Source: Gordonia sp. X0973 | GTDB taxonomy: Bacteria > Actinomycetota > Actinomycetes > Mycobacteriales > Mycobacteriaceae | Assembly (NCBI RefSeq): GCF_013348785.1 | Contig: NZ_CP054691.1 | Location: 868,001-932,000, forward strand | Direction of reading: 5' to 3' | DNA: 64,000 bases | Shown: positions 43,864-53,398 of the stretch, one piece after another | How positions within the stretch are numbered: the stretch's first letter is position 1 | How the letters are laid out: every line of letters starts with the position of its first letter | Made by a program: the position numbers and the translations under genes | Notes under the pieces: model-generated | Database searches by the model: none | Told to the model about the DNA's origin: nothing | The model's input: the letters and a program-made list of their open reading frames with translations, nothing else

Positions 43864-45404
43864 CCCATATCGATGACGCGGCGTTGGATCCCACGACGCC
43901 GGTCCTGGTGGGCGTCGGGCAGTTCTCCGAGCGCCTCGACGATCCCGGCTATCGCGCGCTCTCCGCTGTCGACCTCGGAGCGCAAGCCGCGTTGGCCGCC
44001 ATCGCCGACGCGGGGCTCGCGCCGACGGCCGTCGCCGACCTCGACGTGATCGTCGGGGTGCGGCAGTTCGAGGTGTCGCACGCCCGGGCGGTCGCGCCGC
44101 TCGGCCGATCCGACAACTATCCGCGCTCGGTGGCCGACCGGGTGGGGGTGGATCCCGCGCGCGCCGTGTACGACGTGGTCGGCGGCGACAGCCCGCAACG
44201 GCTCGTCGCCGAGTTCGGCGCGTTGATCGCGGCGGGTGAGATCGAGACGGCGCTGCTCGTCGGGTCGGAGGCGATGTCGACGACGCGGCACTTCGCCGGT
44301 CGGGACGACGCCCCCGATTTCACCGAGGCCCGCGGCGGACAGCTCGAGGACCGCGGCTACGAGATCGAGGACATGATCACGCCCAGCCAGGTCCGCTACG
44401 GCATCATCGGCCCGCCCTCGCAGTACGCACTGTTGGAACATGCCCGCCGGGCCCGCGTCGAATTGTCGCGCGAAGAGTATGCCGCGACGATGGGCGAGCT
44501 GTTCGCGCCACTCACCGAGGTCGCGGCGTCGAACCCGCATTCCGCCGCACCGGTGCGACGATCGGCGGCCGAACTCGTCGAGGTGACCGCCAAGAACCGG
44601 ATGGTCGCCGATCCGCTGCCACGTTTCCTCGTCGCGCGCGACCAGGTGAACCAGGGTGCCGCGGTGCTGCTCATGTCGCTGGGGCGGGCGCGGGAACTGG
44701 GCGTCGATCCGCGACGGTGGGTCTTCCTGCACGGCTACGCCAAGGCGCGTGCGCCGCGCATGATCGAGCGCCCGGAGATGGGGGAGTCGCCGACGGCGGC
44801 CGCGGCCCTCAACGGTGCGCTGGAGTCGGCGGGCGTCGGCATCGACGCGATCGACTTCCTCGACATCTACAGCTGCTTCCCCGTCGCGGTGTTCGCCGCG
44901 ACTGACGCGCTGGGCCTCGCCTCCGACGATCCGCGCGGACTGACGCTGACCGGCGGCCTGCCGTACTTCGGCGGCGCGGGCAACAACTATTCGATGCATG
45001 CGATCGCCGAGGCCGTCGATCGCGTGCGCACCAGGCCGGGCAGCCGCGCATTGGTCGCTGCGAACGGCGGGATCATCTCCAAGTACGCCGTCGGGATCTA
45101 TTCGACGACGCCCCGGGCATGGCAGCCCGGCGTCGATCCGCAACCCGCGCTCGACGCGGTGCCGTGCGTCGAGACGGTCGACGAATACGACGGGGAATCC
45201 GTTGTGGAGACGTTCACCATCGTCCCGTTCGGCGGTGCCGAAATGGGAGTCCTGGTGTGCCGCAACGCTTCCGGTACACGCTTCTTCGCCCAAGCCGATC
45301 CCGACGACGAGAAGCTCGCCGAGATCCTCGCCACCGGGGAACCGCTCGGACAACGCGTGCGCACACGCGTCGTCGACGGAAAGAACCTCGCCGCGCTCTA
45401 CTAG
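43860..45404 (+). CDS. thiolase-like acyltransferase
   Basis: 514 residues, longer than catabolic thiolases (about 400). It opens with PVLVGVGQFSERL and has thiolase-fold features: DVVGGDSPQRLV near the position of the first active-site segment, DIYSCFPVAV in the second half and GGLPYFGGAGNNYSMHA with the His/Asn-rich active region. The usual nucleophilic Cys in the first half is not obvious (Ser/Gly there), so condensing activity is doubtful; related proteins are annotated as acetyl-CoA acetyltransferase or lipid-transfer type. Coupled to the TetR gene. Confidence 0.72.
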   Translation: MTHIDDAALDPTTPVLVGVGQFSERLDDPGYRALSAVDLGAQAALAAIADAGLAPTAVADLDVIVGVRQFEVSHARAVAPLGRSDNYPRSVADRVGVDPARAVYDVVGGDSPQRLVAEFGALIAAGEIETALLVGSEAMSTTRHFAGRDDAPDFTEARGGQLEDRGYEIEDMITPSQVRYGIIGPPSQYALLEHARRARVELSREEYAATMGELFAPLTEVAASNPHSAAPVRRSAAELVEVTAKNRMVADPLPRFLVARDQVNQGAAVLLMSLGRARELGVDPRRWVFLHGYAKARAPRMIERPEMGESPTAAAALNGALESAGVGIDAIDFLDIYSCFPVAVFAATDALGLASDDPRGLTLTGGLPYFGGAGNNYSMHAIAEAVDRVRTRPGSRALVAANGGIISKYAVGIYSTTPRAWQPGVDPQPALDAVPCVETVDEYDGESVVETFTIVPFGGAEMGVLVCRNASGTRFFAQADPDDEKLAEILATGEPLGQRVRTRVVDGKNLAALY

Positions 45405-45420
45405 CTGTCGGCGTCCGCGC

Positions 45421-45984
45421 TCAGGGGCGCCAGTCCGGGTCGCGGCCGATGAAGCCCATCAGCTGATCCGTGGCGGGGGCGTCGTCGGGGACGGCGACCG
45501 CCGGGCCGTACTGCCCGGATGAGCGCAGCATGTCCTCCATCGGCTTCATGCCGGTCACCATCATGGCGCAGGTGTCCTCGTCGAGACGGTCGTCCTGACC
45601 GGTCGCGCGGGCCAGGTCCCACGTGTGCATGAACACGTCCGAGGTGTAGAACCGGTCGATCGCATCGCGCAGCGGCATCGTGCCCAGGTGCGGGTGGGTG
45701 AAGTCCTCGGCCGCCGACGGTCCGTCGAGCAGGGCCTGCACCCTCTCGGTCTGATGGCGCCACGCGCCCGCCGGGTCGTCGGCGACGCTCGGTCCCTGCG
45801 GCAGCTGCATACCGCCGGCGGCCAGGAACTCCGGGAACCAGGTGACGAGGTGGCCGACGACGTCGCGGGCGGTCCAGTCCGGGACCGGCGCCGGGGCGGA
45901 CCAATCGGCCACTCCGGCCACCCGGTCGGCGAAGGTATTGGCCACCGAGCGGTGACGGTCGGAGGGTTTGGCGGGCAGTGCCAT
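45421..45984 (-). CDS. mycothiol-dependent isomerase-fold protein (TIGR03086-like)
   Basis: 187 residues of the DinB/maleylpyruvate-isomerase-like superfamily. Metal-ligand histidines appear in DVVGHLVTW and DVFMHTWDLA. Actinobacterial members use or resemble mycothiol-dependent enzymes. Third gene of the operon ArsR, SRPBCC, this protein, with a one-base overlap at its start. Convergent with the thiolase-like gene. Confidence 0.82.
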   Translation of the reverse strand: MALPAKPSDRHRSVANTFADRVAGVADWSAPAPVPDWTARDVVGHLVTWFPEFLAAGGMQLPQGPSVADDPAGAWRHQTERVQALLDGPSAAEDFTHPHLGTMPLRDAIDRFYTSDVFMHTWDLARATGQDDRLDEDTCAMMVTGMKPMEDMLRSSGQYGPAVAVPDDAPATDQLMGFIGRDPDWRP

Positions 45985-46484
45985 CAGAGGGCTCCTTCGA
46001 CGAGCAGGTCGTCGAGCTTGGCGTAGCCGTCGTTCACGCCGGTCTCCATTCCGCTGCGCAACCAGGCGTCGCGCGACTCGATGCTCTCGACGAGGGACTG
46101 CGCGGTCAGCCGCGTGCGACCGTTGCCGAGATCCTCGACCGTCAGGGTCTCCAGGGAGACGCCGTCCGGGTCGTCCTCCCAGGTGAAGGTCTGGACGATC
46201 TTGTTCTCGGTGATGTCGTGGAAGGAACCGTAGAAGTGGTACTCCTGCTCGCCGCTGCCCTCGGCGACGACGTTGGAGAAGCGCCAGCTGCCGCCGCGGC
46301 GCGCATCCCAGTGGTCGATCCGGGTGGTGATGCCGTTGGGGCCGACCCACTGTGCGTACAGGTCGGGGTCGGTATGCGCCTTCAGGACCTGCGCCGGGGT
46401 GGCCGCGAACTCGCGGGTGATCGTGATGATCGGCAGGGTCGGGTGGGCCTCGATGGTGGCTTCGGGGTGCGTCGTCGTGCTCAT
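45984..46484 (-). CDS. SRPBCC (AHSA1-type) protein
   Basis: 166 residues. ITREFAATPAQVLKAHTDPDLYAQWVGP is the classical AHSA1/activator-of-Hsp90-like opening, with a hydrophobic cavity fold. ArsR-SRPBCC pairs are widespread in actinobacteria. Its ATG overlaps the ArsR stop (ATGA) and its stop overlaps the next start by one base, so all three genes are coupled. Confidence 0.88.
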   Translation of the reverse strand: MSTTTHPEATIEAHPTLPIITITREFAATPAQVLKAHTDPDLYAQWVGPNGITTRIDHWDARRGGSWRFSNVVAEGSGEQEYHFYGSFHDITENKIVQTFTWEDDPDGVSLETLTVEDLGNGRTRLTAQSLVESIESRDAWLRSGMETGVNDGYAKLDDLLVEGAL

Positions 46485-46834
46485 GATGCTGCTCCTTCGT
46501 TGGGTTCTTGCTGGTCGTCGTTCATGGCGGCGAGCACGGCGTCGAGGCGCTGGTAGCGCTCCTCTGCCTGCTGCCGATACCTTTCGATCCACGCGGTCAT
46601 GAGATCGAAGACCTCCGCTTCCAGGTGGACGGGTCGGGTTTGGGCTGCGCGGCCCCGGGAGACCAGCCCGGCGTCGCCGAGCACCTTGAGGTGCTTGGAG
46701 ATCGCCTGCATGCTCACGTCGTAGGGTTCGGCGATCTCGCCGACCGTGGCGTCACCCTCGGTGAGTCGGGCGACGATGTCGCGTCGCGTCGGGTCGGCGA
46801 GTGCCGAGAAGACGAGGGATAGTTGGTCGGCCAT
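46481..46834 (-). CDS. ArsR family regulator
   Basis: 117 residues with the ArsR winged helix: ADPTRRDIVARLTEG, VGEIAEPYDVSMQAISKHLKVL and a wing with TRPVHLEAE. No cysteine pair for metal binding is visible, so it is not an arsenic sensor. Met at 46834 has AAAGGA at suitable spacing; Met at 46840 is in frame. It probably autoregulates via the two sites at 46847-46910. Confidence 0.88.
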   Translation of the reverse strand: MADQLSLVFSALADPTRRDIVARLTEGDATVGEIAEPYDVSMQAISKHLKVLGDAGLVSRGRAAQTRPVHLEAEVFDLMTAWIERYRQQAEERYQRLDAVLAAMNDDQQEPNEGAAS

Positions 46835-46846
46835 GTCCATCCTTTC

Positions 46847-46910
46847 TCAACTTGATGGTTGAATAACCATCTCACCGCGCGAGCGTGTTGTCAACCGTTT
46901 GGTTGAATAA
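46847..46910. promoter_or_regulatory. paired ArsR-type operator candidates
   Basis: Two similar 20-bp sites, TCAACTTGATGGTTGAATAA (46847-46866) and TCAACCGTTTGGTTGAATAA (46891-46910), agree at 16 of 20 positions. Each contains the inverted repeat TCAAC-N6-GTTGA. Their starts are 44 bp apart, about four helical turns. They lie just upstream of the ArsR operon and of the divergent acetyltransferase gene. Confidence 0.75.
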
Positions 46911-46962
46911 AATTCTGCGAGTGCGCCCGGATTCCCTCGAAGCACGTCTGGGTGAGATCGTG

Positions 46963-47484
46963 ATGGCTATGCCGACCTCGCCGCAGCCCGCCGTCCGTCC
47001 GGCCGCGGAGCAGGACTGCGCGGCCATTGCCACCATTTACGAGCACTACGTCGCGAACTCGGTGGCGACGTTCGACACCGTCGCGCCGACGGAAGCGGAG
47101 TGGGTCGAGAAGCGGCGGGCGATCATCGAGGCTGGTCGGCCGTTCGTCGTCGCGCTCGATGAATCCGACGACGTGATCGGCTTCTCGTATCTCGCGGAGT
47201 TCCGGCCGCGCGCCGCCTATGCGCACACGTGCGAGCACACCGTCTACGTGACGCCCGGCATGGAGGGCCGCGGGGTGGGTCGTGCGTTGCTGACGGCGAT
47301 GCTCGACGCCGCGCGCGACACCGACGTCCGCGAGATAATCGCGCTGATCGCTCTACCCGGCGACGGTTCGATGGCACTGCACCGGCGGTTCGGCTTCATC
47401 GAGGCCGGGGTCCTTCGTCGCGTCGGATTCAAGATGGATCGCTGGGTCGACGTGGCGTTGATGCAACTCAGCCTGGCTGGCTAG
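46963..47484 (+). CDS. GNAT family N-acetyltransferase
   Basis: 173 residues, resembling phosphinothricin/methionine-sulfoximine acetyltransferases: DCAAIATIYEHYVANSVATF at the start, the acetyl-CoA motif GMEGRGVGRAL and HRRFGFIEAG at the end. ATG 46963 gives the family N-terminus; GTG 46921 is in frame. Divergent from the ArsR operon with shared operators. Acceptor amine not known. Confidence 0.85.
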   Translation: MAMPTSPQPAVRPAAEQDCAAIATIYEHYVANSVATFDTVAPTEAEWVEKRRAIIEAGRPFVVALDESDDVIGFSYLAEFRPRAAYAHTCEHTVYVTPGMEGRGVGRALLTAMLDAARDTDVREIIALIALPGDGSMALHRRFGFIEAGVLRRVGFKMDRWVDVALMQLSLAG

Positions 47485-47593
47485 TGCCCACTCGGCGTCA
47501 ATGTGGTGCCCACTGGGCATGATCTGGGTGCCCACTCGGCACGAATGTGGTGCCCACTCGGCACTATTTGGGTGCCCACTCGGCGTAGGTTTG
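47484..47593 (+). repeat. five 22-bp-period repeats
   Basis: Five copies start at 47484, 47506, 47528, 47550 and 47572, each beginning GTGCCCACTCGGC (copy 2 reads GTGCCCACTGGGC), followed by nine more variable bases rich in T and G. They fill the gap between the acetyltransferase stop and the next ATG (47598). The core is the reverse-orientation relative of the array at 33638-33703. Confidence 0.9.
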
Positions 47594-47597
47594 TCCG

Positions 47598-48047
47598 ATG
47601 CGCACCAATTTTGCTTCCGTGCCAGTAGTCGCCGCGGCCGCCGTCGCCGTCCCGACGATCCTCGCGGGAGCCGCACATGCCGCTCCGATCCCCGTGCAAC
47701 AGACCGCCGCAAACGGCATCGTCGCCAACGGGATCACCGACTTCGGGATCTACTCGGCCACCATCCGGATCGACACCGCCTCGCGGGGCGTCGTGTGGTT
47801 CAGCGCTCCCGCGGGCAACAGGTGCGGCAACCCGGCCATCGACGACTCCTTCGTCCGCTTCGACTACCGCAATGCCAACACCGGCCGGGCCGGGTCGGCG
47901 ATGGTGCGCCCGTGTCTCGGACCGTGGTCGGGTTCGCGGCGGGTGAAACTGCATACCGGCACGGGCGCGATCAGCGGCAGCATCAACATCGTCAACCGCG
48001 GCGGACCGTGGCAGTTGCCCGGCTGGGCGTCGTTCTCCGTGCGCTGA
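47598..48047 (+). CDS. small secreted protein
   Basis: 149 residues. A Sec signal peptide ends at AHA-AP (about residue 28). The mature part is about 120 residues, beta-rich, with two cysteines (NRCGNP, RPCLGP) that can pair. No family recognised. Its immediate upstream region consists of the 22-bp repeats, so its promoter lies in or before them. Confidence 0.7.
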   Translation: MRTNFASVPVVAAAAVAVPTILAGAAHAAPIPVQQTAANGIVANGITDFGIYSATIRIDTASRGVVWFSAPAGNRCGNPAIDDSFVRFDYRNANTGRAGSAMVRPCLGPWSGSRRVKLHTGTGAISGSINIVNRGGPWQLPGWASFSVR

Positions 48048-48124
48048 GCTGATCGGAGGGCACCGGGTCCGGACCCTGGCAGCCGCCGCGCCGGTGGTCG
48101 CCTCCGGTCCCTAAACTGTCACAA

Positions 48125-51100
48125 GTGGCATCCACCCCTGATCCAGCCGTCCCCGTCCTGCGCGGCTTGGCCGCAGCCGTGTGCGCCGACGACACCTTCG
48201 CCGGCCTGACGTCGCGCCTGGATTCCCCCCGCCTGCAGATCACCGCGCCCGACGCGGCGCGCCCATTCGCCGTGGCCGCGCTGGCGCGCTCCAGCACCGA
48301 GCCGGTCCTCGTCGTCTCGGCGAACGGCCGTGAGGCCCAAGACCTCACCGCCGAACTCGCCGAACTCCTCGACTCGCCCGACGCGGTGGCCCTCTTCCCG
48401 TCGTGGGAGACCCTGCCGCACGAGAAACTGTCGCCCAGCGCCGACACCGTGGGCCAGCGGCTCTCGGTTCTGCACCGCCTCGCCGACCCCGACGACCAGA
48501 CGCTACGGGTGGTCGTCACGACCGTCCGATCGGTGGTCCAGCCGATGGCCCCGGGCCTCGGGAAACTGCGCGCGATCACGTTGCGCGAGGGCGAGGAGGT
48601 CGACTTCGACGGACTGCTCGCCGACCTCGTCGAAATGGCCTACGAACGCGTCGACCTGGTCGGCCGCCGCGGCGAGTTCGCGGTCCGCGGCGGAATCCTC
48701 GACGTCTTCCCGACGACGGCCGAGCACGGTGTGCGCGTCGAGTTCTTCGGCGACGAGATCACCGACGTCCGCGCCTTCTCCGTCGCCGACCAGCGCACCC
48801 ACCCGGAGATCGATCCCGGACCGGTCCTCATCCATGCCGGCCGCGAACTGCTGCTGACCGCGAAGGTCCGCGAGCGCGCCGCCGAACTCCTCGCCGAACA
48901 GGGCGAGGGCAGCGACCTGTCGTCGATGCTCACCAAGCTCGCCGAGGGCATCCCCGTCGAGGGCATGGAGGCGCTGATCCCGCTCCTCGTCGACGGCGAG
49001 ATGGAACTGCTGACCGACGCCCTGCCGGGCAATCCGCTGGTCCTGCTGCTCGACCCGGAGAAGATCCGGACCCGTGCCCGCGACCTCGCGGCCACCGGCA
49101 AGGAATTCCTGGAAGCGGCATGGACCGCCGCCGGGATGGGGGCCGACGCACCTCTCTCTGCGGGCAACGCCCTGGCCGACGACTTCGCGGCCAGTGCCTA
49201 TCGGCCCATCGACGACGTGGCGACCGCTGCGATGGCCGCCGGACGTCGCTGGTGGACGCTGAGCCCGCTGAGCACCGGCGAGCAGGACGAGGTCGCGCTC
49301 ACCCTCGCCCCCGGTCCCGCACCCCGCGGCCACGACGACGAGATCGTCGCGACATTCGCGCAGCTGCGCGCCCACGTCGTCGGCGGCGGGCGGGCGGCGA
49401 TCGTCGTCGCGGGCAAGGGGACCGCGGCCCGGGTCGCCGAACGGTTGGCCGACGCCGAGGTCCCGTCGGTGATGGCCGACGACGGCGCGGAACCCAGCAC
49501 CGACGCGGTGACGATCTACCACGGCACGCTGCGGCACGGGATCATCGCGAACGGGGCGAGGATGGTCGTCGTCACCGAGGCCGAACTGTCCGGCTCGCGG
49601 GTGGTGGGGACGCGCGACGGCCGCAAGCTCGGCGCCAAGCGACGCAACCAGGTGGACCCGCTCGCGCTGACCGCGGGCGACATGGTGGTCCACGACCAGC
49701 ACGGCATCGGCCGCTTCGTCGAGATGATCGAGCGCACGGTCTCCGGGGCGCGTCGCGAATATCTCGTCATCGAGTACGCGCCGGGCAAGCGGGGCCAGCC
49801 CGGCGACCGGCTCTACGTGCCGATGGATTCGCTGGACCAGCTCTCGCGCTACGTCGGCGGCGAGCAGCCCGCCCTGTCGAAGCTGGGCGGCTCGGATTGG
49901 CAGAACACGAAACGTAAGGCGCGCAAGGCGGTTCGCGAGATCGCCGGGGAACTCGTACAGCTCTACGCCGCCCGCCATGCCGCGCCCGGTCACGCCTTCG
50001 CCGCCGACACCCCGTGGCAGCGGGAGATGGAGGACGCCTTCGACTTCACCGAGACGCAGGACCAGTTGACGGTCATCGCCGAGGTGAAGTCCGACATGGA
50101 GCGGCCGGTTCCGATGGACCGCGTCATCGTCGGCGACGTCGGCTACGGCAAGACCGAGATCGCGGTGCGCGCCGCGTTCAAGGCCGTGCAGGACGGCAAA
50201 CAGGTCGCGGTACTCGTGCCGACGACGATCCTCGCGCAGCAGCATTTGCAGACCTTTGCCGAGCGGATGTCCGGCTTCCCGGTCACCGTGCGCGGGCTGA
50301 GCCGCTTCACCGACCCGGCGCAGGCGCGCGAGACCATCGAGCAGATGGCCGACGGGACCGTCGACGTGGTGATCGGCACCCACCGGCTGTTGCAGACCGG
50401 CGTGCGCTGGAAGGACCTCGGGCTCGTCGTCGTCGACGAGGAGCAGCGCTTCGGCGTCGAGCACAAGGAACACATCAAATCGTTGCGCACCCACGTCGAC
50501 GTGCTGACCATGTCGGCGACGCCCATCCCGCGCACCCTGGAGATGTCGATGGCCGGGATCCGGGAGATGTCGACGATCCTCACCCCGCCCGAGGAGCGCC
50601 ACCCGGTGCTCACCTATGTCGGGGCCTTCTCCAGCAAGCAGGTCGCCGCCGCGATCCGCCGCGAGCTGTTGCGCGACGGGCAGGTCTTCTACGTCCACAA
50701 CCGGGTGTCCTCGATCGACAAGACGGCTCGCGAGATCGCGCAGCTCGTCCCCGAGGCGCGCATCGCGGTCGCCCACGGCCAGATGAACGAGGATCAGCTC
50801 GAGTCGACGGTCACCGGCTTCTGGAACCGCGAATACGACATCCTGGTCTGCACCACGATCATCGAGACCGGGCTGGACATCGCCAACGCCAACACGCTGA
50901 TCGTCGACCGCGCCGAGAACTTCGGCCTCTCGCAGCTGCACCAGCTGCGCGGTCGCGTCGGCCGCAGCCGCGAGCGCGGCTACGCCTACCTCTTCTACAG
51001 CCCCGACCGCCCGCTGACCGAGACGGCCTACGACCGGCTGGCGACGATCGCGCAGAACAACGAGCTCGGCGCCGGGATGGCCGTCGCGCTCAAGGACCTC

Positions 51101-51709
51101 GAGCTGCGCGGCGCCGGAAACGTCCTGGGCGCCGAGCAGTCCGGCCATGTCGCCGGCGTCGGATTCGACCTGTACGTGCGCCTGGTCGGGGAGGCGGTGC
51201 AGGCCTACCGCGCCGCCGCCGACGGGCAGCCCGTCATCGCCGAGGAGTCCACCGAGGTGCGCATCGACCTCCCCGTCGACGCGCATATCCCGACCGAATA
51301 CGTCGACGCCGACCGGCTGCGGCTGGAGGCCTATCGCAAGCTCGCGGCGGCGGCCAGCGACGACGAGGTGGCCGCGGTTCTCACCGAGCTGACCGACCGA
51401 TACGGCACCCCGCCGGTGGAGACCCAGCGCCTCGCCGCCATCGCGCGGTTGCGGATAGCGGCCCGCGCGCTGGGCGTCACCGAGATCGCGGCGGCCGGTT
51501 CCCAGGTGCGGATCTCGCCGCTGACGCTGCCCGACAGCCGTCAGGTGCGGCTCAAACGGCTCTACCCGTCGGCGACCTACCGGCCGACGACCTCGACCGT
51601 CGCGGTGCCGCTGCCGAAGTCCGGGGGCATGGGGTCGGCACCGTTGCGCGACGAGCCGCTCATCGATCATCTGGGCACCGTGCTGCGCCAACTCGGCGGT
51701 AACGAATAG
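48125..51709 (+). CDS. mfd: transcription-repair coupling factor
   Basis: 1194 residues, full length. A UvrB-like N-terminal module is followed by the RNA polymerase interaction domain ([13 protein letters not shown]), the translocase with Walker [10 protein letters not shown] (about residue 670) and the DEEQ box [14 protein letters not shown] (about 768), and a TRCF C-terminal domain. It removes stalled RNA polymerase at lesions and recruits UvrA. GTG 48125 fits the family N-terminus. Corresponds to Rv1020. Confidence 0.97.
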   Translation: MASTPDPAVPVLRGLAAAVCADDTFAGLTSRLDSPRLQITAPDAARPFAVAALARSSTEPVLVVSANGREAQDLTAELAELLDSPDAVALFPSWETLPHEKLSPSADTVGQRLSVLHRLADPDDQTLRVVVTTVRSVVQPMAPGLGKLRAITLREGEEVDFDGLLADLVEMAYERVDLVGRRGEFAVRGGILDVFPTTAEHGVRVEFFGDEITDVRAFSVADQRTHPEIDPGPVLIHAGRELLLTAKVRERAAELLAEQGEGSDLSSMLTKLAEGIPVEGMEALIPLLVDGEMELLTDALPGNPLVLLLDPEKIRTRARDLAATGKEFLEAAWTAAGMGADAPLSAGNALADDFAASAYRPIDDVATAAMAAGRRWWTLSPLSTGEQDEVALTLAPGPAPRGHDDEIVATFAQLRAHVVGGGRAAIVVAGKGTAARVAERLADAEVPSVMADDGAEPSTDAVTIYHGTLRHGIIANGARMVVVTEAELSGSRVVGTRDGRKLGAKRRNQVDPLALTAGDMVVHDQHGIGRFVEMIERTVSGARREYLVIEYAPGKRGQPGDRLYVPMDSLDQLSRYVGGEQPALSKLGGSDWQNTKRKARKAVREIAGELVQLYAARHAAPGHAFAADTPWQREMEDAFDFTETQDQLTVIAEVKSDMERPVPMDRVIVGDVGYGKTEIAVRAAFKAVQDGKQVAVLVPTTILAQQHLQTFAERMSGFPVTVRGLSRFTDPAQARETIEQMADGTVDVVIGTHRLLQTGVRWKDLGLVVVDEEQRFGVEHKEHIKSLRTHVDVLTMSATPIPRTLEMSMAGIREMSTILTPPEERHPVLTYVGAFSSKQVAAAIRRELLRDGQVFYVHNRVSSIDKTAREIAQLVPEARIAVAHGQMNEDQLESTVTGFWNREYDILVCTTIIETGLDIANANTLIVDRAENFGLSQLHQLRGRVGRSRERGYAYLFYSPDRPLTETAYDRLATIAQNNELGAGMAVALKDLELRGAGNVLGAEQSGHVAGVGFDLYVRLVGEAVQAYRAAADGQPVIAEESTEVRIDLPVDAHIPTEYVDADRLRLEAYRKLAAAASDDEVAAVLTELTDRYGTPPVETQRLAAIARLRIAARALGVTEIAAAGSQVRISPLTLPDSRQVRLKRLYPSATYRPTTSTVAVPLPKSGGMGSAPLRDEPLIDHLGTVLRQLGGNE

Positions 51710-51775
51710 GCGCCGGACAAGACGAATCGCCCCCGCGTGGTGTGGAATGTTCATAATCGATGAATTGGGGAGGCC

Positions 51776-53374
51776 ATGACCGTCGTCCTGTTGGACCCGC
51801 AGAACCAGGATCTGCTGCCGTTCGCCGCTGCCAAATTGGTCAACGGTCCCGTGCAGGTGACCGAGGACGTGGCGGCGTCGGTGCTGTGGGCGCTGCCGCA
51901 CGCGTCGGTCGCCGAGGGTGACGACGGCGATCCGGTGACGGTGCTCATCAGCACCGACGGCGACCACCCGTTCGTGCGGGCGCGGGTCGATCGGGGCGAG
52001 GTCGTCCTGTCCACGCCGGTCCCCACACCGCCCGTGCCCGAGGCGCCCGAGCGCCGCACCGGTGAGACGCTGCTCGACGCGGTCGACCTGATGGATCATC
52101 TGCGCACCACCGGGCCGTGGGAGAGCAGGCAGACCCACGACTCGCTGCGCCGCTTCGTGCTCGAAGAGGTCTACGAACTGCTCGACGCCATCGACGTCGG
52201 CACGCACACCGACGTCCGCGACGAGCTGGGCGACCTGCTCCTGCAGGTCCTGTTCCACGCCCGGATCGCCGCCGACGACACGGAGAACCCGTTCGACATC
52301 GACGACGTCGCGCAGGCCTTCATCGACAAGGTCACCCGGCGCACCCCCGGCGTGCTGTCGGGGGAGCACAGCGATCTGCAGCGGCAGATCGAGGACTGGG
52401 AGACGGCCAAGGCCGCCGAGCGCGCGAGCGGATCGGTCCTCGACGGGATCGTGACGACGGCCCCGGCGTTGTTGCTGGTCCAGAAGATTCTGGAACGGCT
52501 GTCCGACGTCGGATTCCCGCTCTCGCAGGTCGATCCGGCCCTCGTCCGGATCACCGTCGCGGCGGGTGGGGACTCGACGGAGGACGCGACACGGCAACGC
52601 GCGCTGGACCTCATCGATCTCGTCCACGAGGCGGAGCGCGGCGCCGCGCGCGACGGGGTCGCCCTCAACACCCCCGAGCTCTGGCTCCACTACCTCGGCG
52701 TGATGGAGCCGAATGTCGGCGCCCCGGTCGAGGAGCCCGCCACCGATTCCTGGGAAGCCGACGACTCCGGCTCCGTGCACACCGAGGGGATCGAGGACGC
52801 CCCGGCGGCCTACGTCCAGGCCGAGGAGTTCCCGCCGGCGCCGGATGCGCCGACCGTGCCGTCCGTGCTGCAGGCGCAGCCGCCCACCCCGGTGCCCGCG
52901 CCCGAGCCCCAGCCGCCTACGCCTCAGCCGCCGGCGCCCGCACCTGCTCCCGCGTCGGCCTACTACCCGCCGGAACCCGAGTACGTCGAACCCGGATCGG
53001 GTCCGCTGGTCATCGACTTCGACCCGTCGGCGGACCTGGACCCGCCGATCACGCAGTTCCCCACGGTGATCCAGCCCGACCGGATCGCCCAGATCGTGGA
53101 CTCCGACGACGTCCGGGCGGCCGCCGCGGCCGCCGCCACCGCGCAAGCCGCCGCGGAGGAGGCCGAGCGCGCGGCGGAAGCCAAGGCGCCCTACCGGATT
53201 CGGGAATCGGAGGAGGAGGTGACGACGACGGTTCCGCGTCCGACGAACGCCGACGACCTCACCGGTCGACGGTCGGCGCCCCCCGTCGAACGCGACCCGG
53301 CCGGCACCGTTCTCTTCACCACCGAGGAGGGGCGTACCCGGTCGACCCCGCGGACCGAGGGGCCGAGCCTCTAG
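51776..53374 (+). CDS. mazG: MazG nucleoside triphosphate pyrophosphohydrolase with long disordered tail
   Basis: 532 residues. The MazG domain (about 85-320) has the metal-binding EEVYE motif (about residue 130) followed by DELGD. It hydrolyses non-canonical NTPs to NMP and PPi. M. tuberculosis MazG ends at about 325; here another ~205 residues follow, rich in Pro, Glu and Ala (PAPEPQPPTPQPP) and including an Ala-rich helix near the end. It lies 66 bp downstream of mfd as in Rv1020-Rv1021. The extension looks coding (GC3 bias kept) and of low complexity. Confidence 0.9.
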   Translation: MTVVLLDPQNQDLLPFAAAKLVNGPVQVTEDVAASVLWALPHASVAEGDDGDPVTVLISTDGDHPFVRARVDRGEVVLSTPVPTPPVPEAPERRTGETLLDAVDLMDHLRTTGPWESRQTHDSLRRFVLEEVYELLDAIDVGTHTDVRDELGDLLLQVLFHARIAADDTENPFDIDDVAQAFIDKVTRRTPGVLSGEHSDLQRQIEDWETAKAAERASGSVLDGIVTTAPALLLVQKILERLSDVGFPLSQVDPALVRITVAAGGDSTEDATRQRALDLIDLVHEAERGAARDGVALNTPELWLHYLGVMEPNVGAPVEEPATDSWEADDSGSVHTEGIEDAPAAYVQAEEFPPAPDAPTVPSVLQAQPPTPVPAPEPQPPTPQPPAPAPAPASAYYPPEPEYVEPGSGPLVIDFDPSADLDPPITQFPTVIQPDRIAQIVDSDDVRAAAAAAATAQAAAEEAERAAEAKAPYRIRESEEEVTTTVPRPTNADDLTGRRSAPPVERDPAGTVLFTTEEGRTRSTPRTEGPSL

Positions 53375-53398
53375 ACCCGACGGAGGTCAGCGGCGGGA

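Noticed and set aside
48066..48077. GGGTCCGGACCC palindrome upstream of mfd
   Set aside because: Short and GC-only, without loop or second copy; expected by chance at this base composition.
48503..53146. A 1547-residue minus-strand protein opposite mfd and mazG
   Set aside because: Shadow frame produced by high GC3 of the real genes; composition is His/Arg/Asp/Val-biased without domains.
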